Under the pieces are notes generated by a model that ran no database searches, was not told the DNA's origin, and saw nothing but the letters and a program-made list of their open reading frames with translations. A DNA stretch of 64,000 nt from Lamellibrachia satsuma (taxonomy: Eukaryota; Annelida; Polychaeta; Sabellida; Siboglinidae). The stretch is taken from NCBI GenBank assembly GCA_033239005.1, contig BSQZ01000111.1:186001-250000 (forward strand), in the 5' to 3' direction. Positions 21,919 to 34,789 of the stretch are shown here, one piece after another (the first letter of the stretch is position 1; each line of letters begins with the position of its first letter). The position numbers and the translations under genes are program-made.

Positions 21919-22439
21919 TTTCAGACCCACAATTGTCTTGACAAAACAGTTCAACCATGCCTCAATACGTCATTTCACAGTTATCTCCTGGCTGGAACAT
22001 AATACTCACACGACAATTTCAGATTGTTCATGTTGTATTAACTACCACACTTAGTTGGATGGGAATGGAATACCATGCACCTGAACGTTCCAAAAACTGA
22101 GATGAAACAAACTTGTAAGACAAGAACAAGATGTAAAATATCCAAATGTAATCTTCTCAACAGTTGATCTGCCAATGGCCCAACGTGCGGTCATTCTTTC
22201 AAAGGACACACAAACAAGATGAAGGCTGAACTTAATCTGACCAACATACCACATGCCTGCCTTATCAGCAATCTCCTTGATACCACTTCTGTTGTCAGTC
22301 TGTAGATGTCCACTGGTCAAGACTGGACACATAAGTAAGATAAGACACAGTCTAGTGATCCCATAAAACACACTCGGGTGGACAGACATGTTCCTTGACA
22401 CTGTGCATCAATGAAGTGTTTCATTGTCATCAAGAATGC

Positions 22440-22890
22440 AAACCAAACACTGCTGCTCTGTGTGGTACGGAACAGTGCGCACTGTGTGGTACAGAGCAGT
22501 GTGCGCTGTGCAGCATGGAGCAGTGCGCATTGCGTGGTACGTAGCAGTGTGCACTGTGCACCATGGAGCAGTGCGCATTGTGTGGTATGGAGCAGTGTGC
22601 ACTGTACAGTATGGAGCAGTGTGCACTGTGTTGTATGGAGCAGTGTGCAGCATGAAACAATGTGCATTGTGTGGTATGGAGCAGTGTGCACTGTACAGTA
22701 TGGAGCAGTGTGCACTGTGTTGTATGGAGCAGTGTGCAGCATGAAATAATGTGCATTGTGTGGTATGGAGCAGTGTGCACTGTACAGTACGGAGCAGTAT
22801 GCACTGTCTGGTATAGAACAGTGTGCAGCATGAAACAATGTGCATTGTGTGGTATGGAGCAGTGTGCACTGTACAGTATGGAGCAGTACA
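22440..22890. repeat. Minisatellite, ~24-bp unit with an 89-bp higher-order period
   Basis: The basic unit is TATGGAGCAGTGTGCACTGT plus 4 bases. From about 22647 three units and a GCAGCATGAAACAATGTGCA spacer form a block repeated at 22647, 22736 and 22825, i.e. every 89 bp. Long frames on both strands here are artefacts. Confidence 0.9.
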
Positions 22891-23025
22891 TGGTAAGTTG
22901 CATAAGGAAATCCAGCTACACTCGTGACATTTCTTGCCAGCTGTCTGACGAGGTGAACAGCATTAAGTATGTGTGATTAGATGAAGCAGCTGTTTTTTGC
23001 TGGCTGCCAGTTGTCTCATGTTGCA

Positions 23026-23168
23026 GCAAGGCTGGCTGCACCAACACAGCAAGGCTGGCTGCACCAACACAGCAAGGCTGGCTGCACCAACACAGCAAGG
23101 CTGGCTGCACCAACACAGCAAGGCTGGCTGCACCCACACAGCAAGGCTGGCTGCACCAACACAGCCAA
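23026..23168. repeat. Minisatellite, 23-bp unit x6
   Basis: GCAAGGCTGGCTGCACCAAC plus ACA, nearly identical copies. Confidence 0.95.
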
Positions 23169-23254
23169 CAACTTGATTCCTGAACTGCCCCATGATGATG
23201 TGGCCAGTCATGGGTTGTGTGTGTGCTGGGCTAAGGTGTGTCCCATCACAGCCA

Positions 23255-23682
23255 GTCGTTTGTGCGACCCCACTCACACACAGTTGTCTGTGCGGCCTCA
23301 CTCACACACAGTTGTCCGTGCGGCCCCACTCACACACAGTTGTCCGTGCGACCCCATTCACACACAGTTGTCCATGCAGCCCCACTCACACATAGTTGTC
23401 CATGCCGCCCCACTCACACACAGTTGTCCGTGCGGCCCCACTCACACACAGTTGTCTGTGCAGCCCCACTCACACACAGTTGTCTGTGCAGCCCCACTCA
23501 CACACTGTTGTCCGTGCGGCCCCACTCACACACAGTTGTCTGTGCAGCCCCACTCACACACAGTTGTCCATGCCGCCCCACTCACACACAGTTGTCCGTG
23601 CCGCCCCACTCACACACAGTTGTCTGTGCAGCCCCACTCACACACAGTTGTCTGTGCAGCCCCACTCACACAGTCATGTTTT
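23255..23682. repeat. Minisatellite, 28-bp unit x15
   Basis: The unit is CCCCACTCACACACAGTTGT plus C(C/T)(G/A)TGC(G/A)G, with C/T and G/A variants. Because 28 is not a multiple of 3, three overlapping plus-strand frames appear; none is a gene. A CA-rich tail continues to about 23880. Confidence 0.95.
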
Positions 23683-23884
23683 GTTCAACAATCATCTGTG
23701 ACCAAGTCTTGCACTGCCATTTTTTACAACTGTATTGTGTCATCTGATCCATGAGATGCATTCCGTAGTATCACTGTAAGTACACACAGTGCACACATCA
23801 CACACAGTGTCACACGCCGCACACAGCAAAACACGCAGCACGCATGCAGTATGCACGCACACACAGCACAGAAAGTGCGCACCT

Positions 23885-24050
23885 AAAAACGTACCGTTTT
23901 TGCTGCTGAAATGCATATCTTTTACTTGAAATTCTGCATAAATCTGTTTTCACTGGTAAACCGGTCTATAACATTCCTGCTCCAATCGAGTGTTTTGATC
24001 TGGCAGGCTATGAAATATACCTACAGTACATCAAACATAATCATCAAACT
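23885..24050 (+). repeat. Dispersed repeat family E, copy 1
   Basis: CCAATCGAGTG, CTATGAAATATACCTAC and CATCAAAC occur in the same order as at 40850-40935 and, inverted, at 39950-40130. Probably a fragment of an unidentified mobile element. Confidence 0.5.
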
Positions 24051-24054
24051 GATC

Positions 24055-24585
24055 TGACACACACCAGGACAGTTAAAGAGAGCCAGGTCAGCCTGACATG
24101 ATGACACCAAGGTCAAGGAAAGAGAACAAGGTCAAGTGACTGAGAGCTGTCCAAGAACACAGACAGTTTTGTGTCGGTTCACAGCTGATGCTGTATATGT
24201 TGAAATGTTTGCTTGCTGGCTAAGCACACAAGCATGCAGCAGCCACAAGCGAGCGGCACTGGGTCTTAACTGGGGCTAAACACATTCGCACAACTTATTA
24301 GAAGTTACACAAACAATTATGGCCCCATGACAACCACATGAATTGTGATAGCAGACAGTTGTAAGCATAAAGATAACGGTTACTACTGTATCAGGTGTTT
24401 ATTTCAACAACTAAACACACAAAAATAGCCAAACATAAAACATGAACCACAGTCTTGTAAACATATGATAATGGGTTATATTTTAATGGTGTAGCAATTG
24501 CCTGGTGAAAACCAAAGCTACAGGCTATGGGCATGTCTGTCTTTTGCATGAGCTGTAGGTCCCTTTACCTGGTATCTATAATAAT
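24055..24585. other. Intergenic DNA, no supported gene
   Basis: Nothing recognisable. Confidence 0.5.
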
Positions 24586-24714
24586 AATAATGTTTATTTC
24601 AGACAAAAGTCCATATAATGTATATTGTACATACAACACAAGTAAAATATATGTAAATATACCCACATGTAAAACATGTCAAACAAGTTAAGAATAAAAC
24701 TTATATAAATTTAT

Positions 24715-24800
24715 ACACGTCATGTATCTATCTATGTCAGGGCAAGTAAAACACCCCATGCAGAGGGTAAACTTGTAACCAGCAGTGGAATCATAGTCCG
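24715..24800 (+). mobile_element. SINE family B fragment
   Basis: CTATGTCAGGGCAAGTAAAA, then CCCATGCAGAGGGTAAACTTGTAACC matches the 3' half of the SINE at 46310-46610. An ATAATAATAATAATG run lies about 110 bp to the left. Confidence 0.6.
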
Positions 24801-24804
24801 TCCC

Positions 24805-27800
24805 TATCTTTAGTACACCTAACACATGAATGTCAGCTGGCATGTCCACTGTGCATGACTTTGATGACATGACCCTGTCACACAATCAGAAGGTGACACA
24901 TGGTGACACAACCACAGTGACACAGCCACGTGATGACATTCTCCTATGCTCCAATGTTCTCTTTAACTTTCCCATCAGACACGTGACGCCAAACTTCAGG
25001 AACACCTTTTTTCGAGCCCTCAAAGAAATGACCCCATCAATCACTCACTCATGTCTTATAAAACCTTGTAAACTGCTGGGCGCAGACCAGCATTACAAAG
25101 CGCACAAAAAAAAAATCACCACCTCTTTGAAAATAAAATGTGATGGTATTATATTACCATGCCTTTGCAACTGAAAGTCCATCATGTTTTTTGCCATGTA
25201 CACGAGAATAACAAATCAATTTCCATGAAGCAGTTGCAAAGGCACATTTTCACCTTGTTGGACACGTTACCAATACTTAGCCTCCATACAACAGAATATA
25301 CCTGTTATTTCAACCTGTTATTTGACAGAGATACAAGAACCGTCAATCTGAGGTAGTCTGTCCATCAGGCTTCAAGGACACTTTGCTGTGTCATATATTT
25401 CAAAATAAAGTCTCAAGGAAAGAGCGTCAATTCCATTATATATACATTGTCCGTATGTGCACAAGTTTTCATTATATTACACCGAGATAATCTCACTTTA
25501 CTCAGATGTACACACATATATATGTGTAGTAAGTGTAGAAAATGGAAAAACAACCTAATTACCTGTGTTAAATTAAGTAAATTACTAAGTAGTTTACCAC
25601 AGCAGGCTAGAGAAAAAAATAAATACAAGCAATATATAGTAAACCATAGATAATGAACAGATGTGTAAATGAACAATTACTGATCAGTGAATAGTGATTA
25701 TTTCAATCAGTCTTGGGTCAAACCATTGTGGTTCATCTTTGCATTTTAAGAGTGAGCAAAGTTAACTAAGCAGAAAGCAAAATTCACCAACAGGCAAAAC
25801 AAAACAAACAAAACAAAAAAAGTCATTTGTTTAACAAATGCTTTTAAAGAGCATTTATTTTTCTTGGTAGATAATTCCCTATTTTTCGTCCTACTATTGT
25901 AGAGATTGCTGCACCATAATTGTTTTTGACTCTAGGAAGTATACAGTCACTGCTTGTCTTGTGTTACATTTATGGATCTAACTAACATAAGCAAATTAGT
26001 TTCTTATAACTAACCAGACGTGTCATGATACCCGTCATTATGACCTCATTGACTGGGTCACCAGAGTACCTGTAGAGCAGACCACTGTCTCGCCAACGTC
26101 ACTGGTTCCAAGAAACCTTCATCATGAAACACGGTCTCCCTGGCCCAACGACGGTTCATCGTGGCTCAGGTGCTACTGTGTATGATGAGAACACTAGGGG
26201 CTTTGTAAATAAACAAAAACAATAATAAAAAACTGGAGGTGGGTGGGTCGGTGGGTCAAAGGGTCCACTTGGATTACCACCAAAATATTTTAAATATACA
26301 TTTTTAGTAAAAATTTTGCAATAATTGGCCTTCCATTGATGGCACTGTATAGTGCCTCCAGTTTTGTTTGGGATCGGGTGTGGGTGGGTTTTATACCGCA
26401 AAAGTACAATATACACGAGACGATGGGGTGTGGCCTATTGACCGTCCATATCTCTAATACAAAGACAAGAGTGACATGAAGATAGCAGTGAGACAGGGCG
26501 CCAATGACTGAGACCATTGGAGGCTGATTGTTCAGAAGGGCACCAGAAGAAGGGAAGATACACGACCCACACAACTGGCTGAGAAGAAGGACCACTGAAA
26601 ACAGAGGTTTACAAACCCTCAATCACCTTCTCAATCCACTGTCTTCACCTGCAGCAAGTGTGACAGAGACTGTCATGTCAGAGTGGGGCTCTCGTGTCAC
26701 ACCAGGTGATGCACAACAGTTGACCACCATGGCGCAAACCACTGTCTTGCAAGATAGAAGGGTGCCAACAATACACAGGAGGCACATCGAGCAATCCTGG
26801 ACTGTTATCTGTGACCTTGGTTCTGATTATACGGACAGATAAATAATAAAGTATCTTCTTGTGGCTTGAGAACATACCCTACTTGAGCAGTAGACAGGAC
26901 ACTGTGTAAACAACACTGCTATCTCAGCGGGCTCTCTTATCTAAGACTTCATTCTGACTCATACTCAAGGACCTAGGCTGTGTGGCATTGCTTCATCCTG
27001 ACTAGATAAGACGCTCTACTCTTTTCTACATCAACTTCTAATGGATGGGAAGAGATTTCCACACGTGAACATATGGGAACACCTCAATCTTTAACAGGGG
27101 GCACCACATGTCGCAAAGCAATTTACAAACCCCTGCTACCGAAAATTTTTATTCATTTTAAACATCATGGATTGACTGATTAAAGAAGTAACACACGGAG
27201 GAATGCGAGGGAAAAGTCCCAAAGTGAAGATAACTGGCTGCAGATAACAAACTAATTGTCCATGAAATATAGCAAGAAACAGTAAATGGGGAAAACTGTA
27301 AACAATATATTAGAAAGTACACAGAACTGTCTCAGTAACCTAATACTTTCAATGACTTTGCTAACCAGCTGAGATAGATGACTGATCTATGAAGTCAGGC
27401 ATGAGACATGAATTCATACATGATGTATGGAATCACACATGATGAAGCCTAGCAGCCGCATCTTTTTTCCTTTCCGCTAGCTGGAAATGCATGCAAGCAA
27501 AAAAAACTGGGAACCACAAAGCAGACAAGTGCAATGAATGATGCGGGGGTCACCCCCCAGTGACCCACCTACTTTACCCCCTAGTGTTAGTGCAGGCCGT
27601 ATTTTAAGTAGTAACAATGCCAATCAGCAGTTTCTGCAATGCAAAAACACAACAGATTGTTTACTACAAATAACACAGGAGGAATCAACAAAACCGACAC
27701 ATTATTGCAAAAGACTCGTTTTTCAGCTCTACTTTGCAGAGCACCTGTATTTGTCATTACAAAGTTCATTCTGTCATATGGTGTAGTCAATGAGACCTTG

Positions 27801-27910
27801 TCCCAGTCACCAGGACAGTTCTCTGTCACAAGAGATATCTAACAAGTTAATCACAGAGTCAGTGCTGATATGTGTTGGTCAAGATTGTATGTGGCCTTAT
27901 CTGACTGATG
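24805..27910. other. Intergenic DNA, no supported gene
   Basis: Several frames of 80-115 codons occur on both strands without domains, splice support or conserved signatures. A GGTGGGTGGGTCGGTGGGTC stretch lies near 26236. No repeat array. Confidence 0.5.
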
Positions 27911-27914
27911 TGAC

Positions 27915-28285
27915 AATATTATCATTGTAGTATCACTGTAGTATCCTAGTAGTATCACAGTAGTATCATTGTAGTACCATAGTAGTACCACAGTAGTACC
28001 ACAGTAGTACAATTGTAGTATCATAGTAGTACCATAGTAGTACCATAGTAGTATCATAGTAGTACCATAGTAGTATCATAGTACTACCATAGTAGTATCA
28101 TAGTAGTACCACAGTAGTATCATCATAGTATCATAGTAGTATCACATAAGTATAATTGTAGTATAATTGTGGTATAACTGTAGTACCGTAGTAGTACCAT
28201 AGTAGTATCATAGTAGTACCATAGTAGTATCACAGTAGTACCATAGTAGTATCATTGTAGTATCATAGTAGCATCATTGTACAGG
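27915..28285. repeat. Minisatellite, 10-bp unit, ~35 copies
   Basis: CATAGTAGTA with C/T alternation (ATAGTAGTACC / ATAGTAGTATC) and scattered substitutions. Confidence 0.95.
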
Positions 28286-28289
28286 CAGT

Positions 28290-29070
28290 GAGGGTATAAT
28301 ATAATATAATGAGACCACATGCCAACAAGACATCAAGGAAGAAGGTCTGTCTTGGGGAGGGTTAGAAATTAGCCCTGTTCATGTAACCACAAGGTGGATG
28401 GCAATCCAGGGACTTAGACAGCGAATATGATAAAGTCAAGGACTACTTAGCCGAAGGATAAATGAAATGGAGATTTTGCGTTGCTGAGTCAATGATTCAA
28501 TTAGGCAATCTTTGACTGACTCAACAAAGTCTGCATACACATGTCAGGTTCTCTTATGTAGAACATCCAGGCCATAATTCAATGATGCACTGTAAAGGTG
28601 TTCTGTGTACAATCAATTTGTTGACCCAAAACAACACCCTGTTGAACACCATGTTTTTTTACATATGAATACAGCCAATTCAGTCATATCATTAATTTAA
28701 AAGTATTTATTCTTGTTACATATTATATTGAGAATAAAACATGGTTAACCTGCTAAATCATATTTTTGCCTCTCTGACCTACAAGCCTTTCAATCCCCCC
28801 ACCCCCCCCTCACCTCACCTACTACCCCCACCTCCCCCCACAGTTGCCTTGCCTGATGGGTTTGATATGGCATACTGTATAAAAGTCAACTATAAAAGTC
28901 ACATTAAATCCTGATGATATGCGTTTGGCAACATATTGTAGACATCTGTATCATTACGCAGGCCTAGTCCATACAACATGGATAAATGACAGATTAATAA
29001 CTGATTCTGGCCAGTGTCACAATGGTGATTGTGCAGCCATAGAAACGGGCTGTCTCACCTGCAGGCTGAG
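28290..29070. other. Intergenic DNA, no supported gene
   Basis: A C-rich tract at about 28795-28845 (CCCCACCCCCCCCTCACCTC) is the only notable feature. Confidence 0.5.
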
Positions 29071-29074
29071 GCAT

Positions 29075-29555
29075 AAACCATGACACACCATGGCGACATA
29101 AACCACGACACATGATGGCGACATAAACCACGACACATGATGGCGACATTAACCATGAGACACCATAGTGACATAAACCACGAGACACCATGGTGACATA
29201 AAACATGACACACCATGGCGACATAAACAATGAGACACCATGGCAACATAAACCACTACACGCCATGGCGACACAAACCATGATACACTATGGTCACATA
29301 AACCATGACACCATGGTGACATAAACCATGACACACCATGGCGACATAAACCATGAGACATCATGGCGACATAAATCATGAGACACCATGGCGACATACA
29401 CCACGACACACCATGGCAACATAAACCACGACAAACCATGGCAACATAAACCATGAGACACCATGGTGACATAAACCACAAGACACCATGGCAACACAAA
29501 CCATGACACCCCATGGCAACATAATATACCATGAGACACCATGGCGACCAAAATT
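29075..29555. repeat. Minisatellite, 25-bp unit, ~19 copies
   Basis: The unit is CCATGGCGACATAAACCATG plus AGACA, spacing 25 bp (29341 to 29366). Variants alternate GCGAC/GCAAC/GTGAC. Minus-strand frames rich in 'MVSHGLCCHGV' derive from it. Confidence 0.95.
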
Positions 29556-29585
29556 CAGTTCATTGTTTACACAGTGAATTTATTC

Positions 29586-30083
29586 TGCCTTACTGACTAA
29601 AACAATCTGCATGGCAACATGGAGGAAACAGTCAAATATCTGCCTTACTGACTAAAACAATCTGCATGGCAACATGGAGGAAACAGTCAAATATCTGCCT
29701 TACTGACTAAAACAATCTGCATGGCAACATGGAGGAAACAGTCAAATATCTGCCTTACTGACTAAAACAATCTGCATGGCAACATGGAGGAAACAGTCAA
29801 ATATCTGCCTTACTGACTAAAATAATCTGCATGGCAACATGGAGGAAACAGTCAAATATCTGCCTTACTGACTAAAACAATCTGCATGGCAACATGGAGG
29901 AAACAGTCAAATATCTGCCTTACTGACTAAAACAATCTGCATGGCAACATGGAGGAAACAGTCAAATATCTGCCTTACTGACTAAAACAATCTGCATGGC
30001 AACATGGAGGAAACAGTCAAATATCTGCCTTACTGACTAAAACAATCTGCATGGCAACATGGAGGAAACAATCAAATATCTGC
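29586..30083. repeat. Minisatellite, 55-bp unit x9, almost identical
   Basis: Starts fall exactly every 55 bp (29586, 29641, 29696 ... 30026). The unit has TGCCTTACTGACTAAAACAA and CTGCATGGCAACATGGAGG and ends in AAACAGTCAAATATC. I see only two base changes among the nine copies, so the array is young or recently homogenised. Confidence 0.98.
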
Positions 30084-30089
30084 ATCCAG

Positions 30090-30530
30090 GAAAGCTTAAA
30101 TGTCCCTAGTTCTAGTTGTTTAAATCTAATTACCTATGTTTTGAGGGTACAGTTGAATACTTAATGAGATTGTGAGTGCCTGTGATTGATGGATGAAGGT
30201 GTGCAGGATGTATGCCAAGATAACGTCAATTATAACAATCAGATTGGAACACAGCTACGCAGCAGCCCATTGATTTCAGTTGCATGTCACTCCAGGCATA
30301 TCACTACATCATGAATCTTTCAGAGACAGTCACAAACCGGTCGTCTTTGGACGCTGCATTGAGGGTACAGCCAATGCATAATTAATTAGCCTTCCTGGCA
30401 ATGAGGACAGACTCTGACATGGAGAAAAGGTCAGGAAGGTTGCTTGGTAACCTTTATAGCCAAATCTCCTATTTGCCACTTTATTACTTATGCATGTACA
30501 CTGATTATTTAAAGTGTGACTCCGATAAAC
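30090..30530. other. Intergenic DNA, no supported gene
   Basis: Nothing recognisable. Confidence 0.5.
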
Positions 30531-30534
30531 TTGG

Positions 30535-30830
30535 CTTTAGAACCTAATCCGTCCAGTGGGTTTTAGAACCTAACCCGTCCAGTGGATCTTAGAACCTAAT
30601 CCGTCCAGTGGGTTTTAGAACCTAACCCGTCCAGTGGATTTTAGAACCTAACCCATCCAGTGGGTTTTAGAACCTAGCCTGTCCAGTGGGTCTTAGAACC
30701 TAACCCGTCCAGTGGATCTTAGAACCTAATCCGTCCAGTGGGTTTTAGAACCTAACCCGTCCAGTGGATTTTAGAACCTAACAAGTCCAGCGAGTTTTAG
30801 ATCCTAATCTGTTCAGCAGGTTTTAGTTAC
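30535..30830. repeat. Minisatellite, 26-bp unit, ~11 copies
   Basis: The unit is TTTTAGAACCTAACCCGTCC plus AGTGGG or AGTGGA, with the two end types partly alternating. The right end is more diverged. Confidence 0.95.
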
Positions 30831-30839
30831 TATCCATCC

Positions 30840-31720
30840 AAACACTTACATACTTATGTATGTGCGTCACATCCATGTATACACATATATAATATATACA
30901 TATCATAAATATTATATCTATCTATTATATCTAACCCAAACTCATTGACCTTTGAAATAAATTCTGCACAATGGCCAGAATAATAAGCAATGTGTATCAT
31001 TTTTACTTAACTTTGAAATGCTTTGAAATGCTGTGAAACGCCCACAAGTAACTAAATATGCGTACTGTTAATTACACTGATTTACAATGACTTAACAACT
31101 TGATGTAACTGTATTCCGTGTCATTCTATAAGCTGTTCTATGATTGGTTGATTCAATGCCACGTCAACAACTCAACAATACATTAGAATACATGTAAAGG
31201 ACAACCCAAGTGACTGAGACAAAGTGGCCTGGTTAAATTTAAAGGGGAGGCCAAATTACACAGGCTGGTCAAATATACAGATGCCAAGGGGTATTCGTTC
31301 GGAATCTTAGTCGCATCCCGCTTTTTCACTTCAATGAAATTTACAAAATGACGACAACAGTAAATATTCAATTAGTGCATAAAACAATCGAGATTCATGA
31401 CTGAGAGGCCAAAGTGACCAGCAAACTGAATGAACAAAACGACATGTCACTGACCACATCGAAACACTGACTGGCACAAACGTGGGGAATGCCATAAAAT
31501 AAATGTGGCAGGTAATATAAGAGGATATTTAGAGTTGGGAGTGCACCCAGTATACTCCCAGGAATTCCTGGCACGCCTCAGTTTTCCCAATAACAACATC
31601 TCACTCCCTTCCCTGGCACTTCCCTGGCAGGCAGGGAGAACCTTGAGGAACAGTAGGAGACCGGGAAAATGGGAGGAATGCACCCACATCGTCCTTCAAG
31701 GATGGCACCTTGTGAACACC
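30840..31720. other. Intergenic DNA, no supported gene
   Basis: AT-rich simple sequence occurs near 30880-30930. The frame at 31505-31750 has no known domain. Confidence 0.5.
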
Positions 31721-31724
31721 CTGG

Positions 31725-31998
31725 CTATGATGGAATGTGAACACACCTAGCAGTGGCAATGCTGGGATGTGAACACATTTAACAGTGGTTATGTTGGGAT
31801 GTGAACACACCTTGCATTGGCAATGTTGGGATGTTAACACATTTGGCATTGGCAATGTTGGGGTTTTAGCACATTTAACAGTGGCAATGTTGGGATGTGA
31901 ACACATTTTACTGTAACAATGTTGGGATGTGAAAACATTTAGCAGCAGAAATGTTGGGATGTGAACACATTTGGCAGTGGCAATGTTGGGAGGAAAAC
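31725..31998. repeat. Minisatellite, 32-bp unit, ~8 copies
   Basis: The unit is TGGGATGTGAACACATTTAG plus CAGTGGCAATGT; 32 bp between GGGATG starts (31764, 31796). GGGAGT...ACTCCC-type short palindromes flank it near 31537 and 32193. Confidence 0.9.
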
Positions 31999-31999
31999 A

Positions 32000-33060
32000 C
32001 GCCTGGCAGTGGCAACACTAGGAATTGGGGGTGTATCTACGCATTAAGATAGCATATGTGACTGGTTTTAGAACACCCACCAGGCAACCGCTGAGGTGGA
32101 AGGTTAAGACACCTGCAGGGTGCAAGACTTCCACCCCTCCAGATAACCCCTTTGTACTGCCAGGGCTGGGTGGGATCAGGGAATGTGTGTTTAGGGAGTA
32201 TACTCCCTCTTTCTAGAATGCAATGCTGCAGGTCTCATGTTTGTAGGTAACTAACAGTTGTGCATTTAACTGAATTATTGTATCATTGTTGCGAAAGGAA
32301 AATGTTTAAAAACGTAAGTGGAAAGACAACTTTGACCCAAATCACAACTAAATGTAATATTTATTAAAAAAAAGGTAAATGTAAAATACACTCTTAGTTT
32401 TTCATTAGTTAAATCTTATTTTTTTTTATTATTTATTTATTTATATGCATTTACTATCTCCAAAAAGAACTTAGATTTATCTCGATAAAAACTAAGATTT
32501 CTGCAAATCCAATGTTTGTACAGGTGTACTGTGATGTTAAAAGAAGCCATATCCAATTAACTTCTGACCATGTTGAAGCCAAACCATGTTGTAACCAGTG
32601 GACCAAGTGATCTACGAGCAACAGCAACTGTCACAACTAATAATGTCACAAGTAGTGCACAAGTCACAACTAATATTGTCACAACTAATAATGATCTTCA
32701 TGGATTTTGTGAAGTAACTGGGTGAGAAACAGTGCCAGATAACCTGTTATCTTCAATACACATGCTGATTCACGAATACACCGTACATTGAGCAAAGTCT
32801 TGTAGACTTTATATGACCTGTTGTTGCTAGACCTATATCCTAACACCAGAGTTTATTCAGCACTGAGCCTGATTTATTGGCTGTGTTTACCACTACCAGG
32901 TACCTGGGATTTCAATGTCCACAACATGCACTTTGACCACACAAAGGTTTCACGCTCATTTCAACAGCAAAACAAAGGCACTCTATACTATTCAACACAA
33001 ACCTGCTTCCTGGAATTCCTTGGTAACGAAACAAACAGCTTAACTATGGATGTGACGAGC
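32000..33060. other. Intergenic DNA, no supported gene
   Basis: Poly-A/T and TTTA runs occur at about 32360-32440. Frames are short and unrecognised. Confidence 0.5.
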
Positions 33061-33065
33061 ATCAG

Positions 33066-33178
33066 ATCTTAAGTCTTAACTCCTAGATAGTACCAGATCT
33101 TAACTCCTAGGTAGTACCAGATCTTAACTCCTAGATAGTACTAGATCTTAACTCCTAGGTAGTACCAGATCTTAACTC
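33066..33178. repeat. 24-bp unit x4-5
   Basis: CTTAACTCCTAGATAGTACC plus AGAT, with A/G variation in TAGATAG/TAGGTAG. Confidence 0.95.
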
Positions 33179-33938
33179 ATCAAAAAGACAGACTCTTTAA
33201 AAAGATGAAAACAGTCACACGAGTGCAGGGGCGAGGTGTATGGGTTTACCTCAACAGACTCAAACTTCAAACACCTTGCTACTCCATTCAGTCGGCCAAT
33301 GTAAGGATTTTAGGGAAAGGTACAGAGCCACAAGTAAAGACAGGAACATTTTGTAATGTAGGAATTTAAGTCTCCCATCAAAACCTCAGCTCTGCTTATA
33401 TTCTGACCATACATGAAGCATCACCAACAAGTAAATCACCCTGTACCTTACATTATCATCAGCTGGGACATTTTGTTGGGGCGACAGTCACAAGCAAAGG
33501 ACCAAAACAATGACAACAGTTTAATGGTTACTAGATGACAGTCTAAATGTGACAACACAATGTGACAACTGAATACTGTTCCTTAAGATGACATCAATCT
33601 GCTGATCACTCATTGACAATGACAGACCCGCGCCAATTAAATGTGTCATTGGCTTGTGTCAAGGGGCATGTCATTATCTGACAACAGTTGATGGCCACAC
33701 CCACCTGGAAACAAATGCCTACACCGTGACCTTATTCTGTCCACTGAGCACGGGAAGACTCCTGCAGAAACCACAGGGAGGGAGAACAACTGTGAGTTAT
33801 CCCTGATGGGCTTTTATCAGCCACCTAACAAGTCAGCACCAGATTAAATGGGTGAGGGCATGTAAGGTCTTCACATGCCCAAGCTCTACATGAAACCATG
33901 ACACAGACACGCAATGAAACAAACACGATTATACTCAC

Positions 33939-34150
33939 GTCTGGACTCCAGCTTTACTGGTCAGTATCTGGCTACTATTCAGTGGTCACTAATGATTCAT
34001 GAGTGTCCAGTTGTCTAGGGCAAATCCGTATTGGTGAGTTGTGAGCTCCGTAAACAACATAGTCCGTTGGCCGGGATCCTCTGAGCCCGCTGCTGCTCCT
34101 GCTGCTATAGCTAGCTCCAATTCAATGGCACGTCACAATGGCCTGCCTAC
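33939..34150 (-). promoter_or_regulatory. Putative promoter and non-coding first exon (minus strand)
   Basis: On the minus strand, TATTTATAG (plus-strand CTATAAATA at about 34157) is followed by a GC-richer stretch and a strong GTGAGTATAATC donor (plus-strand 33931-33938). The interval would make a first exon of about 190 nt containing only a short upstream open frame starting near 34050. This fits a TATA promoter feeding a 5' UTR exon. A further TATAAATA at about 34180 and a GTGAGTAG donor near 34205 face the plus strand. Ownership by the minus-strand gene is inference only. Confidence 0.35.
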
Positions 34151-34204
34151 GGTCACCTATAAATAACTCGGGCCACTCTATAAATAACTTGCCTACTGCC
34201 ATCT

Positions 34205-34785
34205 GGTGAGTAGTCGCTGAAGCTGTAGATTCACCTGGTGGATAGTGCTGGAGTTAGACTGTACTAGGTGAGGTAGCTAATGAAAAGGGTTGCATGGTTT
34301 ATTATCATGGAGTTGAGGAAGATGGGAATTATATGGATATGGAAGTAAAAAGGCAAGATTAAGTTGGAATCTAGAAATAACAGGCACAAAAGCACTAGCA
34401 ATTTAATATAATAATATTCATTACCATATACTGCATTTCATAAAAAGTTAAATATTATAATTACATGGCTGCAATATTCAAAGATGTCAATCAAGTTTCT
34501 TGTGAGGTAAACAATATCTAATGAAACAAGCCAAGAAACCGGAATTTCTATGCATTCAAGAAACTTAATTCTGTTACTAAACAAGACTTTAGTTATAAGC
34601 CAAGTGTAACATCCTAGTGGCCCAGTATTGTTTCTGCACAGTGGGGGGAGGGTGATTCCACCACTCAGTGGAACTGGCAATGAGGGCAGACACAGCGAAC
34701 CCTAACAGCGGAACCTGCAGGCTGCAGAGAAAAACTGTGTTCGGAGAACATGTAAAGAGAAACGAGAAGAGAGAAGGAAGATGGA
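34205..34785. other. Intergenic DNA, no supported gene
   Basis: AT-rich; no feature. Confidence 0.5.
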
Positions 34786-34789
34786 GGAA

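Noticed and set aside
23255..23682. CRISPR-like array (28-bp repeats)
   Set aside because: Units are directly adjacent with no spacers, and the host is eukaryotic. The same holds for the 27-, 31- and 32-bp arrays.
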